A program made the translations under genes and the position numbers. From RGIG4576 sp964536025 (GTDB taxonomy: Bacteria; Bacteroidota; Bacteroidia; Bacteroidales; Muribaculaceae), in NCBI GenBank assembly GCA_964536025.1, contig CAZHXA010000023.1, positions 1 through 34,257 of the forward strand: a DNA stretch of 34,257 nucleotides, written 5' to 3'. Each line of letters starts with the position of its first letter. The first letter of the stretch is position 1. The notes below the pieces were generated by a model that searched no databases, had not been told where the DNA came from, and saw nothing but the letters and a program-made list of their open reading frames with translations. This document shows, piece after piece, positions 1 through 7,362 of this stretch.

Positions 1-92
1 CCTTTGCTAAATTCGTCTTTAAGAATTCGTTTGTAGGCAGAGATGAGTTCATTATCTCGCATTGCGAGAAGTTCGTTTGTGTGTTTAATCAT
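1..92 (-). CDS. Partial hypothetical protein (N-terminal 30 residues)
   Basis: An open frame on the minus strand starts with ATG at 90-92 and runs off the window edge. The visible residues begin MIKHTNELLAMRDNEL and are highly charged and predicted helical. I do not recognise the family from this fragment. A good promoter (TATCTTTG at 132-125) lies just upstream, which supports this as a genuine gene start. No function can be assigned. Confidence 0.55.
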   Translation of the reverse strand, partial: MIKHTNELLAMRDNELISAYKRILKDEFSK

Positions 93-124
93 AATATAAA
101 ATTTCAATAAATGGTATTACGCCA

Positions 125-156
125 CAAAGATAAGGTTAAAAATGGTAATATGCAAA
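125..156 (-). promoter_or_regulatory. Bacteroidota-type promoter for the partial gene at the left edge
   Basis: Read on the minus strand there is a -7 element TATCTTTG (132-125) and a TTTGC-type -33 element (156-152), separated by 19 bases. This fits the TTTG / TAnnTTTG pattern of the Bacteroidota primary sigma factor. The start of the partial gene lies about 30 bases downstream. Confidence 0.6.
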
Positions 157-220
157 TTTATTGCAACAAAATAGGTAAAAACCAATAAATATAAGAAAAA
201 CCTACCAAAATCTTAAATTT

Positions 221-367
221 ATGAGCAATCAAGAAGGAAAAAACAATGGGGTGGCAAACGTAATTGAGCAGTTCGCAAGAAGAATAATCACGGGAAATGT
301 TACGGATTTAATTTCACTTCTGAAACTGATACTATTCTCCAAAACTCTATCCCCGGTAATTATATAG
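221..367 (+). CDS. Doubtful small ORF, 48 codons
   Basis: ATG at 221 opens a 48-codon frame ending in TAG at 365-367. The first half is polar (MSNQEGKNNG) and the second half has a hydrophobic stretch (LISLLKLILF, about residues 30-39). No TAnnTTTG promoter or Shine-Dalgarno sequence is evident before it, although a clean hairpin terminator follows at 404-433. It could be a small membrane-active peptide, the remnant of a larger gene, or chance. I recognise no family. Confidence 0.18.
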   Translation: MSNQEGKNNGVANVIEQFARRIITGNVTDLISLLKLILFSKTLSPVII

Positions 368-403
368 TGCGACTAAATGCTTGAAATCAAGTGGATATAA
401 ACG

Positions 404-433
404 AAAATAGCCACCCGATTAGGTGGCTATTTT
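404..433. terminator. Bidirectional hairpin terminator
   Basis: A perfect 12-bp inverted repeat (404-415 with 422-433, six-base loop) carries AAAA on one flank and TTTT on the other, so it can work in both directions. It lies 10 bases past the 3' end of tRNA-Arg and probably ends that minus-strand transcript. Confidence 0.8.
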
Positions 434-443
434 TGATTTATAG

Positions 444-517
444 TGATTCGGTTGGGATTCGAACCCAAGACCCACAGCTTAGAAGGCTGTTGCTCTATCC
501 AGCTGAGCTACCGAACC
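444..517 (-). tRNA. tRNA-Arg(TCT)
   Basis: On the minus strand the cloverleaf is complete: acceptor GGTTCGG pairs with CCGAATC, the T arm is TTGGG-TTCGAAT-CCCAA, and the anticodon loop CTTCTAA gives anticodon TCT. The discriminator base is A and CCA is not encoded. It decodes AGA codons. Confidence 0.93.
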
Positions 518-561
518 ATCATAAAAATGTGCATTTAAACATTTCTGTTCAAAATCGTTTG

Positions 562-593
562 CAAAAGTAATATTTTTTACTGAATTACCCAAA
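562..593 (-). promoter_or_regulatory. Promoter of tRNA-Arg
   Basis: On the minus strand there is a -7 element TACTTTTG (569-562) with a TTTGG -33 element about 18-20 bases upstream (593-589). It lies about 45 bases before the 5' end of tRNA-Arg. Confidence 0.6.
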
Positions 594-682
594 TTTTATT
601 CCATACAAGTTAAGAAAACTTTCTTTATGTTCCGTTTTTTGTTCTTTTTGAAAATATTTTTGCATTTTTTTTGGGAAAATTA

Positions 683-712
683 TTGTCAATTCAAAAAATA
701 TATCTACCTTTG
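683..712 (+). promoter_or_regulatory. Promoter of tRNA-Lys
   Basis: TTG at 683-685 and TACCTTTG at 705-712 are separated by 19 bases, the standard spacing for this phylum. The tRNA-Lys 5' end is 24 bases downstream of the -7 element. Confidence 0.7.
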
Positions 713-736
713 CAACCGAAATAAATAAACGGCTAT

Positions 737-809
737 GACTTCGTAGCTCAGTTGGTAGAGCAACTGACTCTTAATCAGTGGGTCGAGAGTTCGAGCCTCT
801 CCGAGGTCA
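737..809 (+). tRNA. tRNA-Lys(CTT)
   Basis: The acceptor GACTTCG pairs with CGAGGTC (one G-U pair). The anticodon stem ACTGA/TCAGT closes loop CTCTTAA with anticodon CTT, and the T arm is GAGAG-TTCGAGC-CTCTC. The discriminator base is A and CCA is not encoded. It decodes AAG. Confidence 0.94.
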
Positions 810-817
810 CAGTAACG

Positions 818-850
818 ATGGAAGTTCAAGAAATTGAGCTTCCATTTTTC
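818..850 (+). terminator. Rho-independent terminator of tRNA-Lys
   Basis: A 12-bp stem (one G-U pair) with a GAAA tetraloop spans 818-845 and is followed directly by a T run. It begins 9 bases after the tRNA. Confidence 0.85.
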
Positions 851-950
851 TTTGTATATATACCTTTGTGCTGATTGTGATGAGGACTAATTGCAAAAAA
901 AAATCCGCTGACTCCCAATAAGCCGGTGTGTAGTCGTTTTTTTGCTACCC

Positions 951-993
951 GGAAAAATTAATAGGCTGTTAATCGAAGATTAACAGCCTATTA
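951..993 (-). terminator. Rho-independent terminator of tRNA-Leu
   Basis: A perfect 16-bp stem (959-974 with 978-993) encloses the three-base loop GAA. On the minus strand it is followed by AATTTTTCC. It starts four bases past the tRNA-Leu 3' end. Confidence 0.85.
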
Positions 994-996
994 GTG

Positions 997-1078
997 TACC
1001 CAGACCCGGGATCGAACCGGGATGGGTCGCCCCACTGGTGTTTGAGACCAGCGCGTCTACCGATTCCGCCATCTGGGC
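997..1078 (-). tRNA. tRNA-Leu(CAA)
   Basis: This is a class II tRNA with a long variable arm. On the minus strand acceptor GCCCAGA pairs with TCTGGGT (terminal G-U), anticodon stem CTGGT/ACCAG closes loop CTCAAAC with anticodon CAA, and the T arm is CCCGG-TTCGATC-CCGGG. It decodes TTG codons. Confidence 0.93.
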
Positions 1079-1089
1079 TTTTGCGAGTG

Positions 1090-1120
1090 CAAAGTTAGCT
1101 ATTTTTTTATAGCCTGCAAA
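1090..1120 (-). promoter_or_regulatory. Promoter of tRNA-Leu
   Basis: On the minus strand the -7 element is TAACTTTG (1097-1090) and a TTTG -33 element lies at 1120-1117, with 19 bases between. It ends 11 bases before the tRNA. Confidence 0.65.
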
Positions 1121-1290
1121 TTTTTTTGCAAAAAAAATACTGAAAATGAAAAAATATTGAGAAAAAACGAAAAATACGGTGCGTGTGCAACCTTTTAGAG
1201 TATTATATGCGTCAAATGCATGAAAATAGTTCAAACAATTTGCATGTGATGTTTGAATTAAGAAAAATATTAATAAATACAATTTAAGAA

Positions 1291-3390
1291 ATGAAAATAT
1301 TTGTTTTTGCGATAAGTCTTGTCTTAACGACAAATATATATGCACAAACTTCTGTTGATACACTTAATAGTGAAGTTGAGCTTAAAGAATTGGTGGTGAA
1401 AGCTGATAAGATTATAAATAAAGCCGATCGTAAAATGTATATTCCTGATGGGAAACAGATAAAGGGTTCGATAAACGGCACTGATTTGCTTAGAAAGTTG
1501 AATATACCGGCTCTTATTGTCAATCCTGTAGATGAGTCTATCACTCTTGCTTCGAGGGGGAAAATAGACCTTCGCATAAATGGTCGTGCTGTGAATAGTG
1601 CTGAAATAAAGGCCATAGATCCATCTACCGTTTTAAGAGTTGAATATCATGATAATCCGTCGCTTAGATATGGAGAGGCTGAAGTCGTGATAGATTTTAT
1701 CGTAAAGAATCGCACATCGGGAGGTCGTTATTCTACGACTCTTACTCAAGGTCTTAATAAAGGGTATAACGACAATTTTAATAATTTAAAATTGAATTAT
1801 AAAAAATCGGAATTTTCTTTTTACAACAATTTTCAATCAAGATGGGATTTGGGTCAATGGCGTAATAAAACTGAATATTACAAACAGTTGGATGGTACTA
1901 TTTATGAAAGGGTAGAGGATGGTGTACCTGCCGATACGGAGCATTTTATTGATTATGCAGCATTAAGCTACTGTTTTACTGACCCTGACAAACAAATGCT
2001 TTGGGTTCAAATGGGAATAGATGGGAGAAAAGAAAACCATGACGATTATAAGGGCTTTTTAACCAATAGTGAAAGCAAAGACCGACTGAAAATGAATGAT
2101 TTAAATTCTTTGACTCGTTGTAATGCAACACTAGATATCTATTATCAACGAAATTTTAAAAATAATCAATTGTTAATGTTTAACGTAGTAGGCTCGGTTG
2201 CTCCAAGTCGTAGTAATAGAACTTATCAAGAATATCCGTTAATAGAGGAAAACGTTTATGGCGACGTCCCCGTAGTGGATATAAATACGAGTGTGAAAGG
2301 AAAGTCTTATGATGTTTTGACAGATATGGTTTATGAACGAATTTTCCCAAAAAGTCGTTTTACAGCAGGTTTATGTGTAGAAAATACTTGGAGAGAAAGT
2401 AAATATAAAGAACAAAACGAGAAAAGAGAAAATAATCAGGGAAAGTATTATGTATATGGTGAATATTGGCAACGCATTTCCAATAAGACCGACATTACAT
2501 TAGGCTTGGGAATGTCGTATTATAAAAATAAAATTGAAGACATCAAAAATTCATCGGTTATATTTCGACCTCGTTTGAGCTTTCGTTATCGACCAAGCAA
2601 ATCATCTACATTTAGATTAAATATGAATGCAAGAGGAAATTCACCAACGATTTCTCAGCTTTCAAATGTAAATCAACAAGTGGATAATACTCAAATAAGT
2701 GTAGGAAATGTGTCGTTAAATAATTTTGTGTCTTATACATCTTCGGTACAGTATGAATATGTGAAAGGTGTTTTCTTTGGTTCTTTAAAAGGTTATCATG
2801 TTTATAGTCATAATCCGATAATGGAATATAAATATTGGAATGATAATTATATTGTAAGTTCCTATGCCAATCATAAGAATTCACATATAATCATGTGTGA
2901 AGCCGATCTTGCTATTAATAATTTAGCAAATTGGGTGTCGGCGTCATTAAATATGGGATTCAACCGTTATATCATGCATGGTAATGATTATACACACACC
3001 TATAATAATCCATTTTTAGACATTCAATGTGAGATTTCGCATTGGAACTGGAGCGTAGCTGCACAAATTTACTCTAATCGTAATAGTTTCTATGGAGAAT
3101 CATTAAGCGGAGGGGAATCGATGCATTTGTTAACTGTTATTTATAAATATAAAAGTGCTCAATTTATGTTGGGTTGTTTAAATCCGTTTACCAATAATTA
3201 TAAAGTTGAATCGGAAAACAGGAATCAATATGCTGGGTATAAGCGTACGTCCTATTTGAAAGCCACTCAGCAGTTATTTGCAATAGGAGTTAAGTGGAAT
3301 ATTAGTTGGGGGCGTAAGCATAATAGTGGAACAAAAAGACTTAATAATTCGGTTAATACAGAAACTGTTAAAGCTGTTGGAAAAGGATAA
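1291..3390 (+). CDS. Outer-membrane beta-barrel protein, TonB-receptor-like (OMP_b-brl_3 type)
   Basis: The 699-residue product has an N-terminal signal peptide (MKIFVFAISLVLTTNIYAQ, cleavage near residue 19). A plug-like segment follows at about residues 28-140, with the typical stretches IDLRINGRAVNSAEIKAI and VEYHDNPS...GEAEVVIDFIV. The rest alternates aromatic and polar residues as in a large beta-barrel. Unlike SusC proteins it lacks the N-terminal carboxypeptidase-regulatory-like domain, and it is shorter than typical SusC. It probably sits in the outer membrane and moves or binds an unknown ligand. It is monocistronic and ends 13 bases from the convergent ahpF with no clear terminator between them. 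The barrel assignment is firm; the substrate is unknown. Confidence 0.8.
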   Translation: MKIFVFAISLVLTTNIYAQTSVDTLNSEVELKELVVKADKIINKADRKMYIPDGKQIKGSINGTDLLRKLNIPALIVNPVDESITLASRGKIDLRINGRAVNSAEIKAIDPSTVLRVEYHDNPSLRYGEAEVVIDFIVKNRTSGGRYSTTLTQGLNKGYNDNFNNLKLNYKKSEFSFYNNFQSRWDLGQWRNKTEYYKQLDGTIYERVEDGVPADTEHFIDYAALSYCFTDPDKQMLWVQMGIDGRKENHDDYKGFLTNSESKDRLKMNDLNSLTRCNATLDIYYQRNFKNNQLLMFNVVGSVAPSRSNRTYQEYPLIEENVYGDVPVVDINTSVKGKSYDVLTDMVYERIFPKSRFTAGLCVENTWRESKYKEQNEKRENNQGKYYVYGEYWQRISNKTDITLGLGMSYYKNKIEDIKNSSVIFRPRLSFRYRPSKSSTFRLNMNARGNSPTISQLSNVNQQVDNTQISVGNVSLNNFVSYTSSVQYEYVKGVFFGSLKGYHVYSHNPIMEYKYWNDNYIVSSYANHKNSHIIMCEADLAINNLANWVSASLNMGFNRYIMHGNDYTHTYNNPFLDIQCEISHWNWSVAAQIYSNRNSFYGESLSGGESMHLLTVIYKYKSAQFMLGCLNPFTNNYKVESENRNQYAGYKRTSYLKATQQLFAIGVKWNISWGRKHNSGTKRLNNSVNTETVKAVGKG

Positions 3391-3403
3391 TTATTAAGCA
3401 TCA

Positions 3404-4960
3404 TTAATTCCTTATCCTGTCGTCAAATGCAGTAAGTGCAGCTTTTGCACCTTCACCCATAGCAATAATGATTTGTTTGTATGGAATGTTGGATACATCT
3501 CCTGCTGCATATACGCCGGGTATTGAAGTGCGACCGAATGAGTCGATTATGATTTCGCCTGTTTTAGTTGTTTCAAGCTCATCGCAAAATGGGGAACTAT
3601 TAGCAGATAGTCCTATCTGTACAAATATGCCATCGATAGGATAATTCTGCATGTTTTCTGTTTTGCGATTTTTTACGTTTATACTGATTACTTTTTCTCC
3701 ATCTCCGAGTATCTTTTCGGTTTGAGAATAAGTGTGAACAGATATATTTGGAATGCTTTGTAGCTTCTTTTGTAAAACCATATCGGCTTTTAAAGAGTCG
3801 GCATATTCAAAAACGATAACCGATTTACATATACCCGCCAAATCAATAGCAGCTTCTATACCGGAGTTTCCTCCGCCTATTACAGCTATATTTTTGTTCT
3901 TAAAAATAGGACCATCGCAGTGAGGGCAAAAAGCCACACCTCTACCTATATATTCATTTTCTCCATCAATTCCGAGTTTTCTCCATCCGGCCCCGGTGGC
4001 AATAATTACGGCAGGAGCAGAGAACGTTTCTCCTGTGTCGGTAGTAAGATTCTTGATTTTATTCTTTAAATGGGACAAAATGATTTTTCGATTCTCGTAT
4101 ATTCCTATATTATATTGTTCCATGTGTTTACGCAAGGAAACCGCCAATTCACTACCTGTGGTAAATGGTGTTGATATTAGATTTTCGATGCCAACGGTTT
4201 CTTTTACCTGTCCTCCGATGGTTTCGGCAATAACGGCAACTTTCAAGCCTTTGCGTGCTGAATATATGGCTGACGAAGCTCCTGCAGGTCCTCCTCCCAC
4301 CACCAATAAGTCAAAATTGTGTTGAATGTTTAGATTTGATGATTTTTCAATTGTTCCAAACGCGTCTTCAAGTTTTGATAGTAGTTCGCTGAGGGAGCCT
4401 CTTCCTACATGTAATAATTTACCATTAGCAAATACTGTAGGGACTGCTTGTATTTTCAATTTATTGACTTCATCTTGAAACAAAGCACCATCAATAATTT
4501 CGTGTGTTATATGTGGATTTATCAAAGCTATAATATTTAGAGCTTGAACCACATCGGGACAATTGGTGCAAGTGAGAGAAACGTAGGATTGAATCTTTAT
4601 TTCACCTGAAATTGTTTTTATGCGATTGGAAATAATTTCATCGGGCAGATTTTTACCTTTGTCATCGGCATTTAATAGTGCAAGTAGCAGAGAAGTAAAT
4701 TCATGTCCGTTTGGTATTCCTCTGAATTTTATTCCGGTTGGTTTATTGTCTTTTAAAATAGAAAATTCCAATACATTCCCATTTGACACCTCATTTATGT
4801 GGCAAGTAATATGAGAAGAACAACTTGCTACATCTTGTAAAAAAGCAATCATTTCATCTTTTTCTTCACGACTTGGTGAATAAGTTATTTTAAAAGTGTA
4901 ATTTGAGTCAAGATTGACAAATAACTCACTTACTTGGTTTAGAATATTATTATCCAACAT
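3404..4960 (-). CDS. ahpF: Alkyl hydroperoxide reductase subunit F (NADH:peroxiredoxin reductase)
   Basis: The flavoprotein passes electrons from NADH to AhpC. The 518 residues match the usual AhpF length of about 520. The N-terminal tandem thioredoxin-fold domain carries CTNC (Cys131, Cys134). The thioredoxin-reductase-like part has the FAD motif GGGPAG (about 222-227), the redox pair CPHC (Cys345, Cys348) followed by DGP, the NAD(P)H motif GGGNSG (about 362-367) and a C-terminal AAGDV FAD motif. It lies 89 bases downstream of ahpC on the same strand, with a stable hairpin in the gap, so it is probably cotranscribed at a lower level. The cytosolic role is well established for the family. Confidence 0.95.
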   Translation of the reverse strand: MLDNNILNQVSELFVNLDSNYTFKITYSPSREEKDEMIAFLQDVASCSSHITCHINEVSNGNVLEFSILKDNKPTGIKFRGIPNGHEFTSLLLALLNADDKGKNLPDEIISNRIKTISGEIKIQSYVSLTCTNCPDVVQALNIIALINPHITHEIIDGALFQDEVNKLKIQAVPTVFANGKLLHVGRGSLSELLSKLEDAFGTIEKSSNLNIQHNFDLLVVGGGPAGASSAIYSARKGLKVAVIAETIGGQVKETVGIENLISTPFTTGSELAVSLRKHMEQYNIGIYENRKIILSHLKNKIKNLTTDTGETFSAPAVIIATGAGWRKLGIDGENEYIGRGVAFCPHCDGPIFKNKNIAVIGGGNSGIEAAIDLAGICKSVIVFEYADSLKADMVLQKKLQSIPNISVHTYSQTEKILGDGEKVISINVKNRKTENMQNYPIDGIFVQIGLSANSSPFCDELETTKTGEIIIDSFGRTSIPGVYAAGDVSNIPYKQIIIAMGEGAKAALTAFDDRIRN

Positions 4961-5000
4961 AATTATTAAAAATAAATAAGGTGTTTAAAATGAAGAATTA

Positions 5001-5033
5001 GCGTGATTTCCTTGGAATGAAAGGAAATCACGC
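5001..5033 (-). other. Intercistronic hairpin between ahpC and ahpF
   Basis: A perfect 13-bp inverted repeat (5001-5013 with 5021-5033, seven-base loop) lies 17 bases after the ahpC stop and before ahpF. Downstream on the minus strand the sequence is T-rich but has no uninterrupted T run, so it looks like a leaky attenuator or an mRNA 3'-end stabiliser rather than a full terminator. Either would give more AhpC than AhpF. Confidence 0.6.
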
Positions 5034-5049
5034 GAGAAAAAATAAATAA

Positions 5050-5616
5050 TTAAATCTTTCCAACGAGGTCTATGCTTGGTTTTAGGGTAGCTTCGCCTTT
5101 TTTCCATTTAGCCGGGCATACTTCTCCATCATGTTCGGCAACAAATTGTGCTGCTTCAACTTTACGAAGCAATTCATCGGCATTACGCCCTATGTTGTTG
5201 TCATGGATTTCGGCTATTTTGATTTTGCCTTCAGGGTTTACTACAAAAGTACCACGGTAAGCCATACCGGCATCTTCGATAAACACACCGAAAGCACGGC
5301 TTAACGTACCGGTGGGATCAGCTAACATTGGGTATTGAATTTTGCGAATACTTTCAGATGCATCATGCCAAGCCTTATGCACAAAGTGAGAATCGGTACT
5401 TACAGAATAAACTTCAACTCCCATAGATTTAAATTGTTCGTATTTTTCAGCAACATCTACAAGTTCGGTTGGACATACAAATGTAAAATCGGCAGGGTAA
5501 AAGAAGAATATAGCCCATTTGCCTAAAACATCTTGATGAGAAACGGTTTTGAACTCTCCGTTTTGGAATGATTGAACTTTAAATTCAGGAAGTTGAGAAT
5601 TGATAATCGGTGTCAT
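5050..5616 (-). CDS. ahpC: Alkyl hydroperoxide reductase subunit C (2-Cys peroxiredoxin)
   Basis: AhpC reduces H2O2 and organic hydroperoxides and is itself re-reduced by AhpF. The peroxidatic cysteine is Cys48 in FVCPTEL and the resolving cysteine is Cys167 in GEVCPAKWKKGE, so this is the typical 2-Cys AhpC/Prx1 class. A second in-frame ATG lies two codons upstream (5620-5622). I chose the ATG at 5614-5616 because the resulting MTPIINSQLPEF start and 188-residue length match Bacteroides AhpC. The gene sits between oxyR (upstream, same strand) and ahpF. Its upstream region carries a TATCTTTG -7 element and an OxyR-like ATAG-N7-CTAT site. Confidence 0.96.
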   Translation of the reverse strand: MTPIINSQLPEFKVQSFQNGEFKTVSHQDVLGKWAIFFFYPADFTFVCPTELVDVAEKYEQFKSMGVEVYSVSTDSHFVHKAWHDASESIRKIQYPMLADPTGTLSRAFGVFIEDAGMAYRGTFVVNPEGKIKIAEIHDNNIGRNADELLRKVEAAQFVAEHDGEVCPAKWKKGEATLKPSIDLVGKI

Positions 5617-5667
5617 AATCATATAGTTTTATTAGTTGATATTTTTATTGTTTTTAATTATCTGCGA

Positions 5668-5700
5668 CAAAGATATACGCACATTCTTGAAGAATAACAA
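5668..5700 (-). promoter_or_regulatory. ahpC promoter region
   Basis: On the minus strand a -7 element TATCTTTG (5675-5668) lies about 50 bases before the ahpC start. The best -33 candidate (TTG at 5700-5698) is spaced 22 bases away, longer than ideal, which suits a promoter that needs an activator. The spacer holds a perfect inverted repeat ATTCTT-G-AAGAAT (5683-5695). Confidence 0.55.
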
Positions 5701-5729
5701 AAATATCAATTGATTGGTTTTATGACACG

Positions 5730-5744
5730 ATAGATGCAATCTAT
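5730..5744. promoter_or_regulatory. OxyR-like half-operator upstream of ahpC
   Basis: The sequence ATAGATGCAATCTAT matches every fixed position of the OxyR unit ATAG-n-T-nnn-A-n-CTAT described for E. coli. It overlaps the oxyR stop codon and is centred about 65 bases upstream of the ahpC -7 element. A second consensus unit at the expected 7-base spacing was not found on either side, so binding is inferred. Confidence 0.5.
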
Positions 5745-6667
5745 ATCGCAACCTGTGAATGCTTAAGCGATAGCATGTCTTTAGGAATAGATGCTTGAAT
5801 CTCAGTTTGTAACATGTTTATGAGTGTGTGGCGAATATAATTTTTTTCGGTAAGTATTATTATGCGTCTTGCCGGTGTGGGAATAGCGAATGGGCGTATG
5901 AGCTCCTTTTGTTGCTCGCTCATTTGCGGTATGGCGAGTTCGGGCACAAATGTCATGCCGTTGCCACTTTCTACCATACGCATAAAAGTTTCCATACTAC
6001 CAAGTTGATAAGTCATTCTGCTGTCTCGTGCTGCTTTAATGCTGCAAAAACGCACCATTTGGTCACGAAAACAATGACCTTCATCAAGAAGCCAAAGTAA
6101 TTCACCTGAAAGGTGAGATGATTTGATTACTTTTTTCTCAAAAAGATTGTCTTTACGAGAAACGTAAGCATAAAATTCTTCATAAAACAAGTGAGTGTGA
6201 TTATATATTTCCATATCGGGCAATTCGGCAAGAATACCTGCATCAATGTCGCCCGAAAGCAATGCTTGTTTTATGTCGGGCGTTTTCATCTCGGCAACTG
6301 TGATGTTTAGTTTAGGATATTTTGTTGTCATTTGTTGAAAGAATCGCGGTAGTAAGTAGGGGGCGATAGTAGGAAGAATGCCAAGTCGGAAATTTCCGGT
6401 TATTTCTTGTTTCTCTTCTTCTACTATGTTTTTAACGTTATCAACTTGAACCAATATTTCTTTAGCTTGTTTTATTATCAAAGCACCTGCTTGGGTAGGA
6501 GAAATGGGTTGCTTGGTGCGATCAAATATTTTCACATCAAGTTCTTCTTCCAGCTTTTGAATCATTGCACTCAGCGTGGGTTGTGTAACAAAACATTGTT
6601 CTGCAGCTTTTGTAAAGTGGCGATGCTTGTCAACGGCGAGTATGTATTCAAGTTGTTGTAGTGTCAT
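5741..6667 (-). CDS. oxyR: Hydrogen-peroxide-sensing LysR-family activator OxyR
   Basis: The 308-residue LysR-type regulator has an N-terminal winged helix-turn-helix (about residues 1-60; FTKAAEQCFVTQPTLSAMIQKLE) and a substrate-binding-like regulatory domain. Both redox cysteines of OxyR are present in GHCFRDQ...FC and fall at Cys199 and Cys208, the same numbering as in E. coli OxyR. It should therefore sense H2O2 by disulfide formation and activate ahpC, ahpF and dps. It lies upstream of ahpC on the same strand and is divergent from dps. An ATAG-N7-CTAT site sits just downstream of its own -7 element, which suggests autorepression. Confidence 0.95.
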   Translation of the reverse strand: MTLQQLEYILAVDKHRHFTKAAEQCFVTQPTLSAMIQKLEEELDVKIFDRTKQPISPTQAGALIIKQAKEILVQVDNVKNIVEEEKQEITGNFRLGILPTIAPYLLPRFFQQMTTKYPKLNITVAEMKTPDIKQALLSGDIDAGILAELPDMEIYNHTHLFYEEFYAYVSRKDNLFEKKVIKSSHLSGELLWLLDEGHCFRDQMVRFCSIKAARDSRMTYQLGSMETFMRMVESGNGMTFVPELAIPQMSEQQKELIRPFAIPTPARRIIILTEKNYIRHTLINMLQTEIQASIPKDMLSLKHSQVAI

Positions 6668-6696
6668 AATTATAATTTATAGTATAGTTGCTTGAT

Positions 6697-6711
6697 ATAG
6701 AATTTCTCTAT
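6697..6711. promoter_or_regulatory. OxyR-like half-operator in the oxyR-dps intergenic region
   Basis: ATAG-AATTTCT-CTAT has the ATAG-N7-CTAT frame and extends to the perfect inverted repeat TATAGA-N5-TCTATA (6696-6712). It lies in the 131-base divergent gap, directly downstream of the oxyR -7 element, and could serve both genes. It misses the internal T and A of the full E. coli consensus. Confidence 0.45.
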
Positions 6712-6712
6712 A

Positions 6713-6720
6713 CAAAGATA
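6713..6720 (-). promoter_or_regulatory. oxyR -7 element
   Basis: On the minus strand TATCTTTG lies about 46 bases before the oxyR start and abuts the OxyR-like site at 6697-6711, so the site covers the likely transcription start. No good -33 element is visible. Confidence 0.5.
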
Positions 6721-6798
6721 TGCAATAAACCTTTTATGAACGAATCTTTCTAAAAGATAATTAAAGAAAAAAATCAAATACCTCTAAAACATTAAATT

Positions 6799-7287
6799 AT
6801 GAAAACATTAGATTATTTGCATTTAGATGAACAAAAGATTGTAAAAGTGGTAGAAGCGTTAAAGCATTTGCTTTCCGATTTTCAAGTACATTACACCAAT
6901 TTGCGTAGTATGCACTGGAATGTAAAGGGTCATGGCTTTTTTACTTTGCATGAAAAATTTGAAACAATGTATAATGACACTGCCGAGATAATAGATGAAC
7001 TTGCCGAACGCATACTTATGCTTGGCTGTGTTCCCGAAAATAAATTCAGTGAATATCTTAAAGTTGCGTGTGTTAAAGAAGTCTCTGATATAGAAAATGG
7101 TTTGGAATCTATCCACAGAGTACTTGATACTTATAAAATTCTGATTAACGAAGAACGCAAGTTGATAGAGATAGCCAATGAAGCGAATGATGTGGTAACA
7201 GCCGACATGATTACCGGATATTTGAAATGTCAAGAAAAAATGGTGTGGATGCTTGTGGCATTTAGCTCCAGCCATTGTGAAAGATGA
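6799..7287 (+). CDS. dps: Dps-family ferritin-like DNA-binding/iron-storage protein
   Basis: The 162-residue mini-ferritin oxidises Fe(II) with H2O2 and stores iron, limiting Fenton damage. The intersubunit ferroxidase residues keep the spacing of E. coli Dps: His39 in SMHWNVKG, His51 in LHEKFE, Glu55, Asp66 and Glu70 in DELAERI. The N-terminus is short and has few lysines, so DNA binding through a Lys-rich tail is not obvious. It is transcribed divergently from oxyR with an OxyR-like site between them and ends in its own hairpin terminator. I could not identify a clear -7 element for it. Confidence 0.93.
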   Translation: MKTLDYLHLDEQKIVKVVEALKHLLSDFQVHYTNLRSMHWNVKGHGFFTLHEKFETMYNDTAEIIDELAERILMLGCVPENKFSEYLKVACVKEVSDIENGLESIHRVLDTYKILINEERKLIEIANEANDVVTADMITGYLKCQEKMVWMLVAFSSSHCER

Positions 7288-7303
7288 TGAATATTAATAA
7301 AAC

Positions 7304-7342
7304 AAAAGACTCAGCGTATTGTTTTATCACGCTGAGTCTTTT
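7304..7342. terminator. Bidirectional terminator between dps and valS
   Basis: A 14-bp perfect stem (7304-7317 with 7329-7342) separates the convergent genes. The stem ends in AAAA/TTTT and T-rich sequence follows on both strands, so it probably terminates both dps and valS. Confidence 0.85.
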
Positions 7343-7362
7343 ATATATAGGAGTTGTTTCTC

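Noticed and set aside
840..950. Possible small RNA between tRNA-Lys and tRNA-Leu (TACCTTTG near 857-864 and a late T run).
   Set aside because: The TACCTTTG has no TTG at the right distance because the tRNA-Lys terminator occupies that space, and the region has no stable stem before the T run.
5705..5714. Palindrome ATCAATTGAT upstream of ahpC.
   Set aside because: A 10-base AT-rich palindrome is expected by chance at this base composition and has no link to a known regulator.
5708..5722. Second OxyR unit expected 7 bases from the 5730-5744 site.
   Set aside because: Neither this stretch nor the one at 5752-5766 matches the ATAG/CTAT ends, so only a half-operator is claimed.
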